A stretch of 64,000 nucleotides of DNA from Arenicellaceae bacterium (GCA_029246505.1 JAQWNC010000007.1:57944-121943); one strand, 5' to 3'. Positions 30,957-41,999 are shown, counted from the first letter of the stretch. The notes: generated by a model from the letters alone, not told the origin. Numbers and translations: made by a program.

Positions 30957-31610
30957 TTAGTTCCCCTGAATAGCGTCAAAAACCCAAGGAGCGGCCGCTG
31001 CGTGTCGCAGTTCAAAATCTCGAATGTCATTTGAGTGCTGCAAGGTCAAATCAATATCGTCCAATCCCTCAAGCAAACAATGCCGTCGAAACTCATCGAC
31101 TTCGAAGTTAAAAGTATCTCCGCTAGGCGTTGTAACGCTAGAGCTATTTAGATCGATCGCTAACTCATAGCCCGGTGCTGCATACATCTCTTTAAACAGC
31201 TGATCAACTTTAGTTGAATCTAAAACTATTGGTAAAAGACCATTTTTAAAACAGTTATTGTAAAAAATATCGGCAAAACTTGGAGCAATCACACATCGGA
31301 AGCCATAATCATCTAAAGCCCAGGGAGCATGTTCGCGACTTGATCCACAGCCAAAATTTCCCCGTGTTAATAAAACACTGGCACCATGATAACGCTTCAT
31401 ATTTAGCGGAAAATCTTTATTTAATGGACGACCATCACAACTTTGATCCGGTTGACCTTCATCAAGGTATCGCATCGCATCAAACAGATTTTTGCCAAAG
31501 CCTGTACGTTTAATCGACTTTAAAAATTGCTTTGGAATAATTAGATCAGTATCAACATTCGCCCGATCCATCGGCGCAGCAATTCCCGAATGGGTAGTAA
31601 AACTTTTCAT
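30957..31610 (-). CDS. leuD: 3-isopropylmalate dehydratase small subunit
   Basis: 217 residues, full length. It shows [16 protein letters not shown] and the [13 protein letters not shown] substrate motif of the swivelling aconitase domain. It works with LeuC to isomerise 2-isopropylmalate to 3-isopropylmalate. Its ATG overlaps the LeuC stop by 4 bases, showing translational coupling. Confidence 0.97.
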   Translation of the reverse strand: MKSFTTHSGIAAPMDRANVDTDLIIPKQFLKSIKRTGFGKNLFDAMRYLDEGQPDQSCDGRPLNKDFPLNMKRYHGASVLLTRGNFGCGSSREHAPWALDDYGFRCVIAPSFADIFYNNCFKNGLLPIVLDSTKVDQLFKEMYAAPGYELAIDLNSSSVTTPSGDTFNFEVDEFRRHCLLEGLDDIDLTLQHSNDIRDFELRHAAAAPWVFDAIQGN

Positions 31611-33037
31611 GATGCATCTCCTACAAACTCTCGAACATCTATAAAATGGCCAGCAATTGCTGCTGCCGCGGCCATTGCCGGACTAACCAAATGGGTTCTG
31701 CCACCGTAACCCTGCCTGCCTTCAAAGTTTCTATTTGACGTAGATGCGCAGTGCTCTCCGTTACCAAGCTTATCGGCATTCATTGCCAAACACATAGAGC
31801 AACCTGGTTCCCTCCATTCCAGACCAGCATCGATGAACACCTTATCCAAACCTTCCGCCTCGGCTTGCGCTTTTACTAAGCCAGAACCGGGAACGACCAT
31901 TGCCAACGAGATAGAGTCAGCTTTTTTCTGACCTTTTACTACTTGGGCAGCTGCGCGCATATCTTCAATGCGGGAATTCGTACATGAGCCAATAAACACT
32001 TTATCAAGTTTAATATCTGAAATCGCCTGTCCGGCGGTGAGCCCCATGTAAACCAAAGCACGCTCCATACCTTCTTTCTTGACTGGGTCAGATACCGCAG
32101 CAGGGTCTGGTACTCGACCGCTAACCGGAACGACCATTTCGGGGGAAGTGCCCCAACTCACCTGCGGCTCTATAGAACTGCCATCAAGTTCAACTACTAA
32201 ATCAAATTTTGCAGCATCATCAGAGTGCAAACCTTGCCAGAATACTACCGCTTGATCCCACAACTTACCGGTTGGAGTAAAGTCTCTCCCTTGCACATAA
32301 TCGATTGTGGTCTGATCAACCGCTACTATACCAGCGCGAGCACCAGCTTCGATCGCCATGTTACAAACAGTCATCCTACCCTCAATAGACATGTCTCGCA
32401 TCACTTGACCACCAAATTCAATCGCATAACCACTGCCACCGGCGGTACCGATTTTACCAACAATAGCGAGAATCACATCTTTCGATGTTACACCCTCACC
32501 TAATTCGCCATTGACCTTAACCAGCATGTTCTTCATTTTCATACTGACAAGACATTGGGTGGCAAGCACATGCTCTACTTCAGAGGTACCAATACCATGC
32601 GCCAATGCTCCAACCGCTCCATTGGTCGCGGTGTGCGAATCGCCACATACAACAGTCATTCCGGGCAAACAAGCTCCCGATTCAGGCCCGATCACGTGAA
32701 CAATCCCTTGACGCTTATCATTGATCGCGTACTCCATAATTCCAAATTCCTCGCAATTATCGTCCAATGTCGTCACCTGTGTGCGCGAGACTATGTCTTC
32801 TATACCGGCAACACCACTAGCTCGTTCAGCAACTGTAGTCGGCACATTGTGATCTGGTGTCGCAATATTTGTATCCAGCCGCCAAGGTTCCCGACGAGCC
32901 ATACGCAAGCCTTCAAACGCCTGCGGCGAAGTCACTTCGTGAATAATATGCCGGTCTATGTAAATCAAGGCGGAACCATCGTCACGCTGTTTAACGAGGT
33001 GGGAGTCCCATAACTTGTCGTAAAGCGTTTTAGCCAT
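31607..33037 (-). CDS. leuC: 3-isopropylmalate dehydratase large subunit
   Basis: 476 residues. The aconitase-family [4Fe-4S] ligands are Cys in I-G-S-C-T-N-S-R and in [23 protein letters not shown] and [15 protein letters not shown] are also diagnostic of LeuC. First gene of the leuC-leuD-leuB(-bioA) operon. A LysR-family gene lies divergently upstream, the usual arrangement for its regulator, but that gene is broken. Confidence 0.97.
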   Translation of the reverse strand: MAKTLYDKLWDSHLVKQRDDGSALIYIDRHIIHEVTSPQAFEGLRMARREPWRLDTNIATPDHNVPTTVAERASGVAGIEDIVSRTQVTTLDDNCEEFGIMEYAINDKRQGIVHVIGPESGACLPGMTVVCGDSHTATNGAVGALAHGIGTSEVEHVLATQCLVSMKMKNMLVKVNGELGEGVTSKDVILAIVGKIGTAGGSGYAIEFGGQVMRDMSIEGRMTVCNMAIEAGARAGIVAVDQTTIDYVQGRDFTPTGKLWDQAVVFWQGLHSDDAAKFDLVVELDGSSIEPQVSWGTSPEMVVPVSGRVPDPAAVSDPVKKEGMERALVYMGLTAGQAISDIKLDKVFIGSCTNSRIEDMRAAAQVVKGQKKADSISLAMVVPGSGLVKAQAEAEGLDKVFIDAGLEWREPGCSMCLAMNADKLGNGEHCASTSNRNFEGRQGYGGRTHLVSPAMAAAAAIAGHFIDVREFVGDAS

Positions 33038-33089
33038 TTCAAATTAATCAGTAGAAAGTCAGGTGACGAGTTTAGTCGCTAGCTGGCCT

Positions 33090-33107
33090 ATAATACAAAT
33101 TCATTAT
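33090..33107. promoter_or_regulatory. Candidate LysR-type operator / promoter in leuC-lysR intergenic region
   Basis: ATAAT (33090-33094) and ATTAT (33103-33107) form an AT-rich inverted repeat with the T-N11-A form recognised by LysR proteins. A TATAAT hexamer (33089-33094) overlaps it on the plus strand. Inference from position and pattern only. Confidence 0.35.
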
Positions 33108-33172
33108 TTTTATAAATTACATTCCAAAACAGAATACAAAATCACGGATTTATTGAGAACGAGAACAGACTA

Positions 33173-34061
33173 ATGGATAATCAAAGTTTGCAAACCTTCA
33201 TTACACTGGTAGAACAGAGCTCTTTTTCTAGCACTGCAGGTGTTTTACTCATAACCTAGCCTGCTGTAAGCAAACGCATTGCAGCTCTTGAGAGTGAATC
33301 GGGTAGAAGGCTATTCGATCGCATTGGCCGCGAAGTCAGGCTAACCGAAGCAGGCCAACGACTACTCCCCCGTGCTCAACAAATTTTGCTTTCCATCAAC
33401 GAAGTGAGAACAGAAATAAACAATATCGATGGAAATATAGCTGGTCATCTTCGTATCGGTGTCTCACATCATATTGGCCTGCATCGCCTACCTCCGATTC
33501 TATAAAAAATTTTCGGCCGATCATGCCGGTGTAGAGCTGGATATACAGTTTCTGAGTTCCGAAGAGGCATCGATAAAAATTCAACGCGGAGAGTTAGATT
33601 TCGCTATCGCGACATTAGCTGAACAAAGTATTCAAAAGTTGAATAAAGAAATTCACTCGACACCAATATGGCGAAACCCCCTTGGATTTGTCTGTTCGAC
33701 CGATCATCCGCTAATAAAGAATAGTAAAGAGACTGATATCAACCAGCTCGCCGCTTACCCCGCCCTACTTCCAGCAAGCACTACTATTACTTATCGGTTA
33801 GTCGAAAAAACTCTACAGCCTTATTTTCAATTAACTAAACTTGCAACGCCTACAGATAACCTAGAAAGTCTTAAGATGATGGTCAGCGCAGGGCTTGGCT
33901 GGAGCGCCCTGCCACTTACCATGCTTGAACAAGACCTGCATTTGCTGGACTTGCCGCAACCGACTAGAAATTTAGGAGTAATGCTGCATAACCGCAGGAC
34001 CTTGCCCAATGCGGCCAAGGCATTGATTACGCTAATCACTTCAAATGTGGATGCAGATTAA
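33173..34061 (+). pseudogene. LysR-family regulator, broken by an amber codon and a frameshift
   Basis: Read from the ATG at 33173, the product starts as a normal LysR helix-turn-helix (S-L-Q-T-F-I-T-L-V-E-Q-S-S-F-S-S-T-A). Codon 29 (33257-33259) is TAG where the family has Gln in T-Q-P-A-V-S-K-R; a CAG-to-TAG change explains it. The same frame then continues with P-A-V-S-K-R-I-A-A-L-E and L-T-E-A-G-Q-R-L until a TAA at 33503. There a one-base shift leads into the substrate-binding domain (Y-K-K-F-S-A-D-H-A-G-V-E-L-D) that runs to 34061. Two independent lesions make a functional regulator unlikely. Position opposite leuC suggests it once controlled leucine synthesis. Confidence 0.85.
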
Positions 34062-34071
34062 GATGAATAGA

Positions 34072-34872
34072 CTAAATAAATAATCCGAAAAGCATAATCG
34101 CGAGTATCACTCGGTAGTAAACAAAGGGGATAAAACCCACACGTGTTACAAACGCCATAAAGGCCTTAATACATAGAAAAGCGGTTATCGCAGAAACCAA
34201 CATCCCGGTTGCGATAACTAGCAAATCAACACTCGTATCGGCGGCTACCAATGCAGCACCTTTCAAAACTCCGGGTAGTAAAATTGCTGGTACACTAAGT
34301 AAAAAAGAAAATCGAGCCGCATCAACACGGGTCATCCCTAATAATAGCGCTGCCATCATGGTCATCCCAGACCGAGAAGAACCAGGTACTAAGGCAAATG
34401 CCTGAGCCAGCCCGATTAGGACAGCGTCTTTCCAACCGAGATCACCTAAAATTCGGTGCTTACTATCAGCCCCTCGGTCGGCCCATGCTAATGCAACACC
34501 AAAAACTAGCGTGGTAGTTGCAATAACTAGAGGCGAACGAAGGTTGTTTTCTATAAAAGTCCCGCTGAGCAGTCCGATTAAACCAACAGGTATTGTTGCC
34601 AAAATAATCCACCAACCAAGCTCGCCTTGCTTATCCCAACACAATCCCGACCAGCCATACAACCATGCGGGTACAATTACGAATATTTCGCGACGTAAAT
34701 AAAAAATCGCTGCTGCCAACGTGCCAACGTGTACGGCAACGTCAAACGCCAAACCTTGGTCCTCCCAACCCAGCAAGACTGGCACCAAAATTAAATGTGC
34801 TGAGCTTGAAACTGGTAAAAACTCAGTAAACCCTTGAACCAGGGCCAAAATAATTGCCTGAAAAATTTCCAC
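34072..34872 (-). CDS. uppP: Undecaprenyl-diphosphate phosphatase
   Basis: 266 residues from the GTG at 34872 (V-E-I-F-Q-A-I-I-L-A-L-V-Q-G), which matches the family start; a TTG at 34893 with a nearby AAGAGGAA is the alternative. Diagnostic motifs are G-F-T-E-F-L-P-V-S-S-S-A-H-L and V-P-G-S-S-R-S-G-M-T. About eight transmembrane helices. It dephosphorylates undecaprenyl pyrophosphate at the membrane, recycling the lipid carrier for peptidoglycan synthesis. Downstream of folB on the same strand. Confidence 0.94.
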   Translation of the reverse strand: MEIFQAIILALVQGFTEFLPVSSSAHLILVPVLLGWEDQGLAFDVAVHVGTLAAAIFYLRREIFVIVPAWLYGWSGLCWDKQGELGWWIILATIPVGLIGLLSGTFIENNLRSPLVIATTTLVFGVALAWADRGADSKHRILGDLGWKDAVLIGLAQAFALVPGSSRSGMTMMAALLLGMTRVDAARFSFLLSVPAILLPGVLKGAALVAADTSVDLLVIATGMLVSAITAFLCIKAFMAFVTRVGFIPFVYYRVILAIMLFGLFI

Positions 34873-35041
34873 TAAAGCGTACCGAACCGGCAATTCCTCT
34901 TAATTATGCGGAACGCGAATAATGCAGCAAACAACCGCCCGGATAAACTAAAAACCTGCCCGACCCAAGTCTGGAATAGATTCATCTTAAAAATAGTACT
35001 CAATTTATTTCGGTAATTAATCTAATTATCGCTTGATTTGA

Positions 35042-35395
35042 CTAATCTGAGTGACGCCTGATCACCACTGAAATATTTTTAACTCCCTGTACTGCAGCTC
35101 CTTTGTTTACGGTAACACCAACAGCGGTCACCGAAAATTCGGCCAAAATTAAAGCTGCTATTGCCTCGGCTAGTGCTTCAATCAGTTTGAATTTGGATTC
35201 CACAGCCAAACCCCTCACTGCATCTACCACTGCCGCATAATCTATCGAATCTTCTAGTTGATCTGCATGTCCTGCCGTTGATAAATCTTGCTCCAATACT
35301 AAATCAAGGATTAACTTTTGCTTTAGCCGGCGCTCCCACTCGTGCGTACCAATAACGCAGGCAAGCTGAATACCTTGTATACAGATTTGATCCAT
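35042..35395 (-). CDS. folB: Dihydroneopterin aldolase
   Basis: 117 residues, normal length. The substrate-pocket segments C-V-I-G-T-H-E-W-E-R, S-I-D-Y-A-A-V-V, the catalytic-region Lys/Glu in F-K-L-I-E-A-L-A-E and V-N-K-G-A match FolB. It converts dihydroneopterin to 6-hydroxymethyldihydropterin in folate synthesis. The folB-plsY-tsaD-rpsU neighbourhood is typical of gammaproteobacteria. Divergent from plsY. Confidence 0.92.
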   Translation of the reverse strand: MDQICIQGIQLACVIGTHEWERRLKQKLILDLVLEQDLSTAGHADQLEDSIDYAAVVDAVRGLAVESKFKLIEALAEAIAALILAEFSVTAVGVTVNKGAAVQGVKNISVVIRRHSD

Positions 35396-35626
35396 TGTTT
35401 TTTACACTGCCCTACTCAAAATTTTAAAATTAAGTTCAACGGACTATTTGCTGGCTTCAAACAAAGCCAGATCGTTCGCCACCATAACCTCATGATCGAC
35501 ATATTCTTTCTCATCTCTAACCGGCGTATCTTGTTGCACTCCATTCTGCCACAAATTACCTATAGCCAAGTAATATCGAATAGACAACTTGACCGGTAAG
35601 TTGTTCGCCCGCACACTTTGCATTAT

Positions 35627-36220
35627 ATGGTTTACCAATACTTTCTTCCGGTAATCGCTTACCTGATCGGCTCGATATCTTCGGCGATCATAGTATCGAA
35701 ACTGTTTCGGCTAAATGACCCGCGCAAAGTAGGAAGTGGAAATGCTGGAGCAACCAACGTACTGCGTTCTGGTAATAAATTCGCCGCCCTACTCACGTTA
35801 ATTGGTGATGTGTTGAAAGGCGCAATTCCCGTGTGGCTTACACAATCATATGGTACCAGCGATGGAATTATTGGCCTTTGCGCACTAGCGGCGTTACTAG
35901 GACATATTTTTCCTGTTTACTTTAGTTTTGATGGCGGCAAAGGGGTCGCAACATGCCTAGGTATTTTTACCGCGCTTATGCCGATAATGGCAGTGATAAT
36001 TATCGTTATTTGGTTTTTGGTAGCGGCAATTTCTCGCTATTCGTCACTTGCTGCATTGATCGCCGCCGCCACAACAATTCCGATGTCGTTCTTCTTCTTT
36101 GATGAGATGCTTTATGTGGGAGTAAGTTTCGCGCTAGTCGCTCTGCTAATGCTAAAACATCGAGATAATATCGAGCGCCTAAAATCAGGAACCGAGAGAA
36201 AAATCAGTTTTACCGGTTAG
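35627..36220 (+). CDS. plsY: Glycerol-3-phosphate acyltransferase PlsY
   Basis: 197 residues from the ATG at 35627; a TTG three codons upstream is also possible. Motif 1 is G-S-I-S-S-A, motif 2 is [12 protein letters not shown] and motif 3 is F-D-G-G-K-G-V-A-T. It has five or so transmembrane helices. It transfers acyl from acyl phosphate to glycerol 3-phosphate, the first acylation step of phospholipid synthesis. Its stop overlaps the tsaD stop by 4 bases. Confidence 0.94.
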   Translation: MVYQYFLPVIAYLIGSISSAIIVSKLFRLNDPRKVGSGNAGATNVLRSGNKFAALLTLIGDVLKGAIPVWLTQSYGTSDGIIGLCALAALLGHIFPVYFSFDGGKGVATCLGIFTALMPIMAVIIIVIWFLVAAISRYSSLAALIAAATTIPMSFFFFDEMLYVGVSFALVALLMLKHRDNIERLKSGTERKISFTG

Positions 36221-37266
36221 CTTGCCTGCCCCGTTACTGGTGGAGCTAGCTCTTCCATGGACCAGCGTGGCTGCATATCAAAACCCTGCTTTGCCGCTGT
36301 CGCCTCACTCGCACGCAAGTACCCTGCATAGGCAATCATCGCTCCGTTATCAGTACAAAACTCCATTCGCGGATAAAGTAACTTTGCGCCGCGATCAGTT
36401 GCCATTTCACCCAATCTACTTCTAAGAGTCTCATTTGCCCCTACTCCACCTGCAATAATCAAGCGCTGATAACCGGTCTTTTCCAAGGCGCGCTTACACT
36501 TAATAGTTAAGGTTTCAACGGCTGCATTTTGAAACGCAAAAGCCACATCGGCAATAGTTTGTTCGTCTAGTAGGTTCGATTCTTTCCATCTGAGCACGGT
36601 ATTTAGAGCAAACGTCTTTAGTCCGCTAAAGCTAAAATCGCATCCGGGGCGGTCAGTCATTGGACGCGGAAACTTATAACGCGTTGATGACCCTTGCTTG
36701 GCTAGCCGTTCAATAATCGGGCCCCCGGGATACTCCAAACCCAGCATTTTGGCTGTTTTGTCAAATGCTTCACCAACCGCATCGTCCAGCGTTTTACCTA
36801 ATATCCGGTAGTCCCCAACCCCTCTTACATCAACCAGCTGCGTATGCCCCCCAGAAACCAGTAACGCAACAAACGGGAATTCAACTTCATCAATGTCCGC
36901 ATCCAAAAGCGCTGCCAACAAGTGCCCCTCCATATGGTGAACTCCTAGCGCAGGCACACGCCAACCAAATGCCAAGCTCCGCGCTACTGCAGCACCGGCT
37001 AATAAAGCACCAGCCAACCCCGGACCACGTGTATATGCAACTAATCCAACATCACTACCCTTAATGCCGGCCTGACTTAAAACGGCATCAACCAGGGGGA
37101 TTACTTTACGGGTATGATCTCTAGCTGCCAGCTCTGGGACCACTCCGCCATATAATCGGTGCGTATCAACCTGAGAGAACAATGTATGTGCTAACAAACC
37201 ATTTTTAGCACAATATAGTGCGATTCCGGTGTCATCGCAGGAAGTTTCTATACCTAAAACTATCAT
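36217..37266 (-). CDS. tsaD: tRNA N6-threonylcarbamoyladenosine synthase subunit TsaD
   Basis: 349 residues from the ATG at 37266 ([13 protein letters not shown]), which fits the family start; an ATG three codons upstream is the alternative. The metal-binding His pair lies in V-H-H-M-E-G-H-L, and the ATPase segments L-V-S-G-G-H-T-Q and G-G-V-G-A-N are present. With TsaB, TsaE and TsaC it makes t6A37 in ANN-decoding tRNAs. Divergent from rpsU, the classic gammaproteobacterial arrangement. Confidence 0.95.
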   Translation of the reverse strand: MIVLGIETSCDDTGIALYCAKNGLLAHTLFSQVDTHRLYGGVVPELAARDHTRKVIPLVDAVLSQAGIKGSDVGLVAYTRGPGLAGALLAGAAVARSLAFGWRVPALGVHHMEGHLLAALLDADIDEVEFPFVALLVSGGHTQLVDVRGVGDYRILGKTLDDAVGEAFDKTAKMLGLEYPGGPIIERLAKQGSSTRYKFPRPMTDRPGCDFSFSGLKTFALNTVLRWKESNLLDEQTIADVAFAFQNAAVETLTIKCKRALEKTGYQRLIIAGGVGANETLRSRLGEMATDRGAKLLYPRMEFCTDNGAMIAYAGYLRASEATAAKQGFDMQPRWSMEELAPPVTGQAS

Positions 37267-37406
37267 GCGGCGCATTCTGCGTAACTAAGCGATTAAAAAC
37301 AAGTTAAGGAAAACAGTTGATAGGAGTATACAAATGGCGGATTTCGCATTAGAATCTCGCCTCCTTTTCGGCCAGTGGTCGAATTTAAACGAATTTTAGG
37401 TTTGTT

Positions 37407-37622
37407 ATGCCACAAGTAAAAGTTCGACAAGACGAGCCTTTTGACGTGATTTTACGTCGCTTTCGTCGCGCCTGCGAACGAGCCGGTGTCTTCAGCGAAA
37501 TGCGTTCACGTGAGCACTATGAAAAGCCCACGGCAGTCCGCAAACGCAAAGCTGCTGCGGCCAAGAAGCGCGAAGCCAAGCGAATGTCCCGCCAAAGAGT
37601 ACGCGTACAGCGTCTGTACTAA
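37407..37622 (+). CDS. rpsU: Ribosomal protein bS21
   Basis: 71 residues, exactly the usual length. It begins [12 protein letters not shown] and continues [11 protein letters not shown], with a basic tail. It binds the 30S platform near the anti-Shine-Dalgarno and helps initiation. First gene of the macromolecular-synthesis operon rpsU-yqeY-dnaG-rpoD. Confidence 0.97.
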   Translation: MPQVKVRQDEPFDVILRRFRRACERAGVFSEMRSREHYEKPTAVRKRKAAAAKKREAKRMSRQRVRVQRLY

Positions 37623-37700
37623 TAAGGCTTTCTTTCTTGCTTGCTTAATTAACGCCTGGTTCGCTAGATGTTAATTCGAGCAAACACTAATAAGTTCTTC

Positions 37701-37726
37701 AAACGGCTCGCCAAAGCGGGCCGTTT
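37701..37726 (+). terminator. Strong hairpin between rpsU and yqeY
   Basis: An 11-base stem (37701-37711 with 37716-37726, one T-G pair) closes on a CAAA loop. No long T-run follows. E. coli has a terminator between rpsU and dnaG that lowers dnaG expression; this hairpin is placed to act the same way or as an RNA-processing site. Confidence 0.6.
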
Positions 37727-37806
37727 GTCGTGAAGCCGTCAGAAAAGGCCATCCGATATAAATTTTGGAACTCAACTATTACACTCTCACTACCGGGCTA
37801 AACCTA

Positions 37807-38253
37807 ATGTCATTAAAAAAACAGCTTTTCGACGACATGAAAACTGCTATGCGTTCAAAGGATAAATTGCGCCTTGAAACTATACGTATGATCCGCGCCG
37901 CCATTCAACGCAAAGAAGTTGATGACAGAATAGAACTCGATGAGACCGCTGTGCTGGTGGTTCTTCAAAAAATGGTTAAACAAGCTCGAGATTCGATCCA
38001 ACAGTTTACCGGCGGTGACCGTATGGATTTAGTAGAAAAAGAACAAATAGGACTTAAGGTATTGCAAGATTATTTACCTGAACCACTTTCTGACGAGGAG
38101 TTATACGCCATTATTTCTGATGCAATCACTAAAACAGGTGCCACCGAAATGCGCGACATGGGAAAGGTTATGGGTATGGTTAAGGCTGTAGCAGACGGAC
38201 GAGCAGATATGGGTGCTGTCAGCGGGAAAATAAAGGCACTGCTTGTTAGCTAA
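37807..38253 (+). CDS. yqeY: GatB/YqeY family protein
   Basis: 148 residues from the ATG at 37807 (MSLKKQLFDDMKTAMRSKD), the family start; a longer frame has no support. It has the YqeY helical domain with L-E-T-I-R-M-I-R-A-A-I-Q-R-K-E-V-D and Y-L-P-E-P-L-S-D-E-E, and the C-terminal G-K-V-M-G-M-V-K segment. The domain resembles the tRNA-binding tail of GatB, but the stand-alone function is not settled. Placement between rpsU and dnaG is common outside the enterobacteria. Confidence 0.9.
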   Translation: MSLKKQLFDDMKTAMRSKDKLRLETIRMIRAAIQRKEVDDRIELDETAVLVVLQKMVKQARDSIQQFTGGDRMDLVEKEQIGLKVLQDYLPEPLSDEELYAIISDAITKTGATEMRDMGKVMGMVKAVADGRADMGAVSGKIKALLVS

Positions 38254-38347
38254 ATTAGAAATCAACCTTTAATTAGCTTGTCGCGAACTAATAATCAGTT
38301 TAGCCACACATTTCCTGCTTATGGCCAAGCTCTAGTAAGATAAGTAT

Positions 38348-40087
38348 ATGGCTGGACGTATTCCACAATCTTTTATTGATGACCTTGTATCTAGGATAGA
38401 TATTGTCGACCTGATTGATGGCTTCGTACCACTTAAAAAAGCTGGTAAAGACTACAAGGCTTGTTGCCCCTTCCACGGCGAAAAAACCCCATCGTTCACA
38501 GTAAGTCAGGACAAACAGTTCTACCACTGTTTTGGTTGCGGCGTGCACGGCACCGCAATCGGTTTTTTAATTGAGTACGATCAACTCTCTTTTGTAGAAG
38601 CAGTGGAACAACTCGCCCACAAATGTGGCCTCACCATACCGATAGATAGCTTTTCTCCCAGTAAACCAACTCCTCAAGATGGTCCCGATCTGTATGAATT
38701 GTTGGAAAAGGCTAGTCTCTACTATCAGCAACAGTTGAAATCTCACCCTGATGCTAAAACTGCTATCGAGTATTTGAAAAACCGAGGTTTGAGCGGTGAA
38801 ATCGCTAAACGCTTTGATTTAGGGTACGTGCCCGATGGCTGGGATAACCTCATGCAGCAGTTTGAAGACAACGAAAAGATGAAAGACGCTTTGCTAACCG
38901 CGGGGCTATTGAGTAAAAATGAGAAAGGACGAGTGTATGATCGATTTCGTGACCGTATCATGTTCCCTATACACGATTATCGTGGCCGTATAGTTGGTTT
39001 TGGTGGCCGTATAATAGCTCAAGGTGAGCCCAAATATCTCAATTCACCTGAAACACCAGTGTTTCACAAGGGATCAGAACTCTACGGCCTCTATATGGCA
39101 CGCAATGCCATACGTGATACAGGCCGCGCGCTCGTAGTAGAAGGCTATATGGATGTTGTAGCTCTGGCACAAAATGGTATCGACTATTCGGTTGCCACCC
39201 TCGGCACAGCCACTAGTAAGGCACATTTGGATCGGATTTTTCGGCATGCTCCGGAAGTCGTATTTTGTTTTGACGGTGACCGCGCCGGTAAAGAAGCTGC
39301 CTGGAGAGCACTGGAAATCGCTTTGCCCTCAATGCAAGATGGTCGACAGGCTAGTTTTATGTTTCTTCCCGACGGCGAAGACCCGGACTCGCTTGTCCGT
39401 ACTTTAGGTAAAGAAGAATTCTCAATATTGATAAATACAGCCAAACCACTTCCAGAATACATGATCGACTCACTAGCTGCGCAGGCAGATCTGAGCCGCA
39501 TGGATGGGTCAGCCCGATTGGCCAAACTTGCCAAACCCTTATTAGAGAAACTACCGCAAGGCGTTTTACGCCAGCTTATTAAGCAAAAAATTGAACAGAT
39601 GATCGGCATACAAATTTCGGTTGCAACCACTCAGCAATCTGGACGTACAGCGTCGCGCAAAGAAATAAGTCGAGGAACCTCCCAGCAAGGTAAAACAGAT
39701 ATTCAACAAGCAATCGGGTATTTGTTGCAGCATCCAGAATTTGGAGCCAAAGCACAAGGCCTCGAATCACTGCGAGATTCGGGACTGCCTGGATTCAGCA
39801 TGCTCGCCGATATCGTCCAAAGCATACAACAGTCTCCAGCCCCTAATACCGCTGCTTTATTAGAACGGTTTCGAGATAGAAAAGAGTTTTCCCGACTTGA
39901 AAGTTTGGCAAGTTGGGACCATATATATGACACCGAAGAAGCAACGGATGCCTTCAATGTTTTATTGACTAAATTTAGTCATCAAATCAGTGAAGCTCGA
40001 CTCAACCAACTACTTGAACAGTCAAACGAAAACCTAAGTAAAGATGAAAAAGAAGAGCTCAAGGTATTGCTGCAACGAAAAAATTAA
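38348..40087 (+). CDS. dnaG: DNA primase
   Basis: 579 residues. The zinc-binding CHC2 domain is at the N-terminus (C-C-P-F-H-G-E-K-T-P-S-F, then F-Y-H-C-F-G-C-G-V-H-G). The catalytic TOPRIM domain has V-V-E-G-Y-M-D-V and F-D-G-D-R-A-G-K. The C-terminal helicase-binding domain is present but diverged. It makes RNA primers at the replication fork. Located between yqeY and rpoD on one transcript. Confidence 0.97.
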   Translation: MAGRIPQSFIDDLVSRIDIVDLIDGFVPLKKAGKDYKACCPFHGEKTPSFTVSQDKQFYHCFGCGVHGTAIGFLIEYDQLSFVEAVEQLAHKCGLTIPIDSFSPSKPTPQDGPDLYELLEKASLYYQQQLKSHPDAKTAIEYLKNRGLSGEIAKRFDLGYVPDGWDNLMQQFEDNEKMKDALLTAGLLSKNEKGRVYDRFRDRIMFPIHDYRGRIVGFGGRIIAQGEPKYLNSPETPVFHKGSELYGLYMARNAIRDTGRALVVEGYMDVVALAQNGIDYSVATLGTATSKAHLDRIFRHAPEVVFCFDGDRAGKEAAWRALEIALPSMQDGRQASFMFLPDGEDPDSLVRTLGKEEFSILINTAKPLPEYMIDSLAAQADLSRMDGSARLAKLAKPLLEKLPQGVLRQLIKQKIEQMIGIQISVATTQQSGRTASRKEISRGTSQQGKTDIQQAIGYLLQHPEFGAKAQGLESLRDSGLPGFSMLADIVQSIQQSPAPNTAALLERFRDRKEFSRLESLASWDHIYDTEEATDAFNVLLTKFSHQISEARLNQLLEQSNENLSKDEKEELKVLLQRKN

Positions 40088-40163
40088 ATCTAACTAAATT
40101 TCGTGCTTATCTAACCACCTTACCGTAGAATAATAAAGGTAATGCGCCTCAAAAATAAGATAT

Positions 40164-41999
40164 ATGACTGTCATTGACGAAAAGACTAAGCAATCGCAAC
40201 TTAAGCGGTTGATATTAAAGGGTAAAGAACAAGGTTTCCTAACTTACGCTGAGATCAACGATCACCTCCCAGATGAGATGAACGACACCGACCAAATTGA
40301 GGTCGTTGTAAATATGATCAATGATATGGGTATCGAAGTCTACGACAAGATACCGGATGCAGATTCACTACTGCTAAAAGCGGAAGGCACCTCAGAAAGT
40401 AGCGACGATGTTGATACAGACGCCGTTCTTACATCTGCAGTGGAGAGTGAATTTGGTAGAACCACTGACCCTGTGCGCATGTATATGCGCGAAATGGGTA
40501 CAGTTGATCTGCTGACCCGCCTAGATGAAATTAACCTCGCACAACGAATCGAGGATGGAATTCGTCAATGCACCAAAGCGGTCTCTGCCTGCCCATCAAC
40601 TATTCAAAATATTCTTGATCGATTTGAAAAGATCAAAAAAGAAGAGATGCGGCTAACCGATTTATTAGTTGCATTTATTGACCCAAATGCCGAGATAGAC
40701 CCCAACCCTCCTTCTGCTGCTAACGCCGCCGACAAGAAAGAAAAAGAAGAGGAAGAGGAAGAGGAAGAAATTGATACAGGTCCGGATATGGGTGAAGCGA
40801 TGGATCGGTACAAAACGATCAAACGCTTGCACAACCGGCATCTCAAATCGCTGGATAAAAAAGGTTACGGCCACGCCGCTACCCGAAAAATCCAGAATGA
40901 AATTATCGACCAACTCATGGAGATTAAATTTACTCCGAAGATAGTTGACCGCTTATGGGATGACATCCGCGAACTGGTTGAAGAAGTTAGATCGCACGAA
41001 AAAGCGCTTATGGATATGGCGGTGCGCGATGCACGCATTTCACGTCGCGATTTCATAAAAATATTTCAGGAATCGGAAACCAATGCACAGTTATATGAGT
41101 TGCTAGTTAAAGCTGCAGATAATGATAAAGCCAAGCAGGTGCTTGAAGATTTTCGTCCAGAATTTAAGGTGATTCAACGTAAATTGCTGGCCCTGGAAGA
41201 AGGGATGGGCATTCCAGTTGTGGAGCTAAAAGATATCAACCGACGCATGTCGATTGGTGAGGCCAAGGCCCGTCGCGCTAAAAAGGAAATGGTTGAAGCC
41301 AACCTCCGACTAGTTATTTCTATCGCCAAAAAATACACCAATCGTGGCCTACAGTTTTTGGATTTGATTCAGGAAGGTAATATCGGCTTGATGAAAGCGG
41401 TTGATAAGTTTGAGTACCGCCGTGGCTACAAGTTCTCTACCTATGCTACCTGGTGGATCCGCCAAGCCATCACCCGCTCGATTGCGGATCAAGCGCGGAC
41501 TATTCGTATTCCAGTGCATATGATTGAAACAATCAACAAGCTGAACCGTATCTCTCGCCAAATCCTTCAGGAACAGGGCCGCGAAGCTTTGCCAGAAGAA
41601 CTGGCTGAGCGCATGGATATGCCAGAAGACAAGATTCGTAAGGTACTGAAAATCGCTAAAGAACCAATCTCTATGGAAACACCGATTGGCGATGACGAGG
41701 ACTCACACTTGGGCGATTTTATTCAGGACAAGAATGTTGAAATGCCGCTTGAAGCCGCAACCACCAGCGGGCTAACCTGGGCCACGACCGACATCCTAGA
41801 CTCACTTACACCAAGGGAAGCAAAAGTATTGCGCATGCGTTTTGGTATCGGCATGAATACCGATCACACACTGGAAGAAGTGGGCAAACAATTTGATGTT
41901 ACGCGTGAGCGTATTCGCCAAATTGAAGCAAAAGCTTTGCGCAAACTTCGCCACCCCACTCGCTCTGAACATCTCAAGAGCTTTCTGGAACAACCCTAA
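40164..41999 (+). CDS. rpoD: RNA polymerase primary sigma factor (sigma-70)
   Basis: 611 residues. Region 1.1 is at the N-terminus, region 1.2 near [11 protein letters not shown], region 2 in [13 protein letters not shown] and [12 protein letters not shown], and region 4.2 in [17 protein letters not shown]. The non-conserved region carries an acidic run (K-E-K followed by eight Glu) encoded by a GAAGAG repeat. It directs housekeeping transcription. Confidence 0.98.
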   Translation: MTVIDEKTKQSQLKRLILKGKEQGFLTYAEINDHLPDEMNDTDQIEVVVNMINDMGIEVYDKIPDADSLLLKAEGTSESSDDVDTDAVLTSAVESEFGRTTDPVRMYMREMGTVDLLTRLDEINLAQRIEDGIRQCTKAVSACPSTIQNILDRFEKIKKEEMRLTDLLVAFIDPNAEIDPNPPSAANAADKKEKEEEEEEEEIDTGPDMGEAMDRYKTIKRLHNRHLKSLDKKGYGHAATRKIQNEIIDQLMEIKFTPKIVDRLWDDIRELVEEVRSHEKALMDMAVRDARISRRDFIKIFQESETNAQLYELLVKAADNDKAKQVLEDFRPEFKVIQRKLLALEEGMGIPVVELKDINRRMSIGEAKARRAKKEMVEANLRLVISIAKKYTNRGLQFLDLIQEGNIGLMKAVDKFEYRRGYKFSTYATWWIRQAITRSIADQARTIRIPVHMIETINKLNRISRQILQEQGREALPEELAERMDMPEDKIRKVLKIAKEPISMETPIGDDEDSHLGDFIQDKNVEMPLEAATTSGLTWATTDILDSLTPREAKVLRMRFGIGMNTDHTLEEVGKQFDVTRERIRQIEAKALRKLRHPTRSEHLKSFLEQP

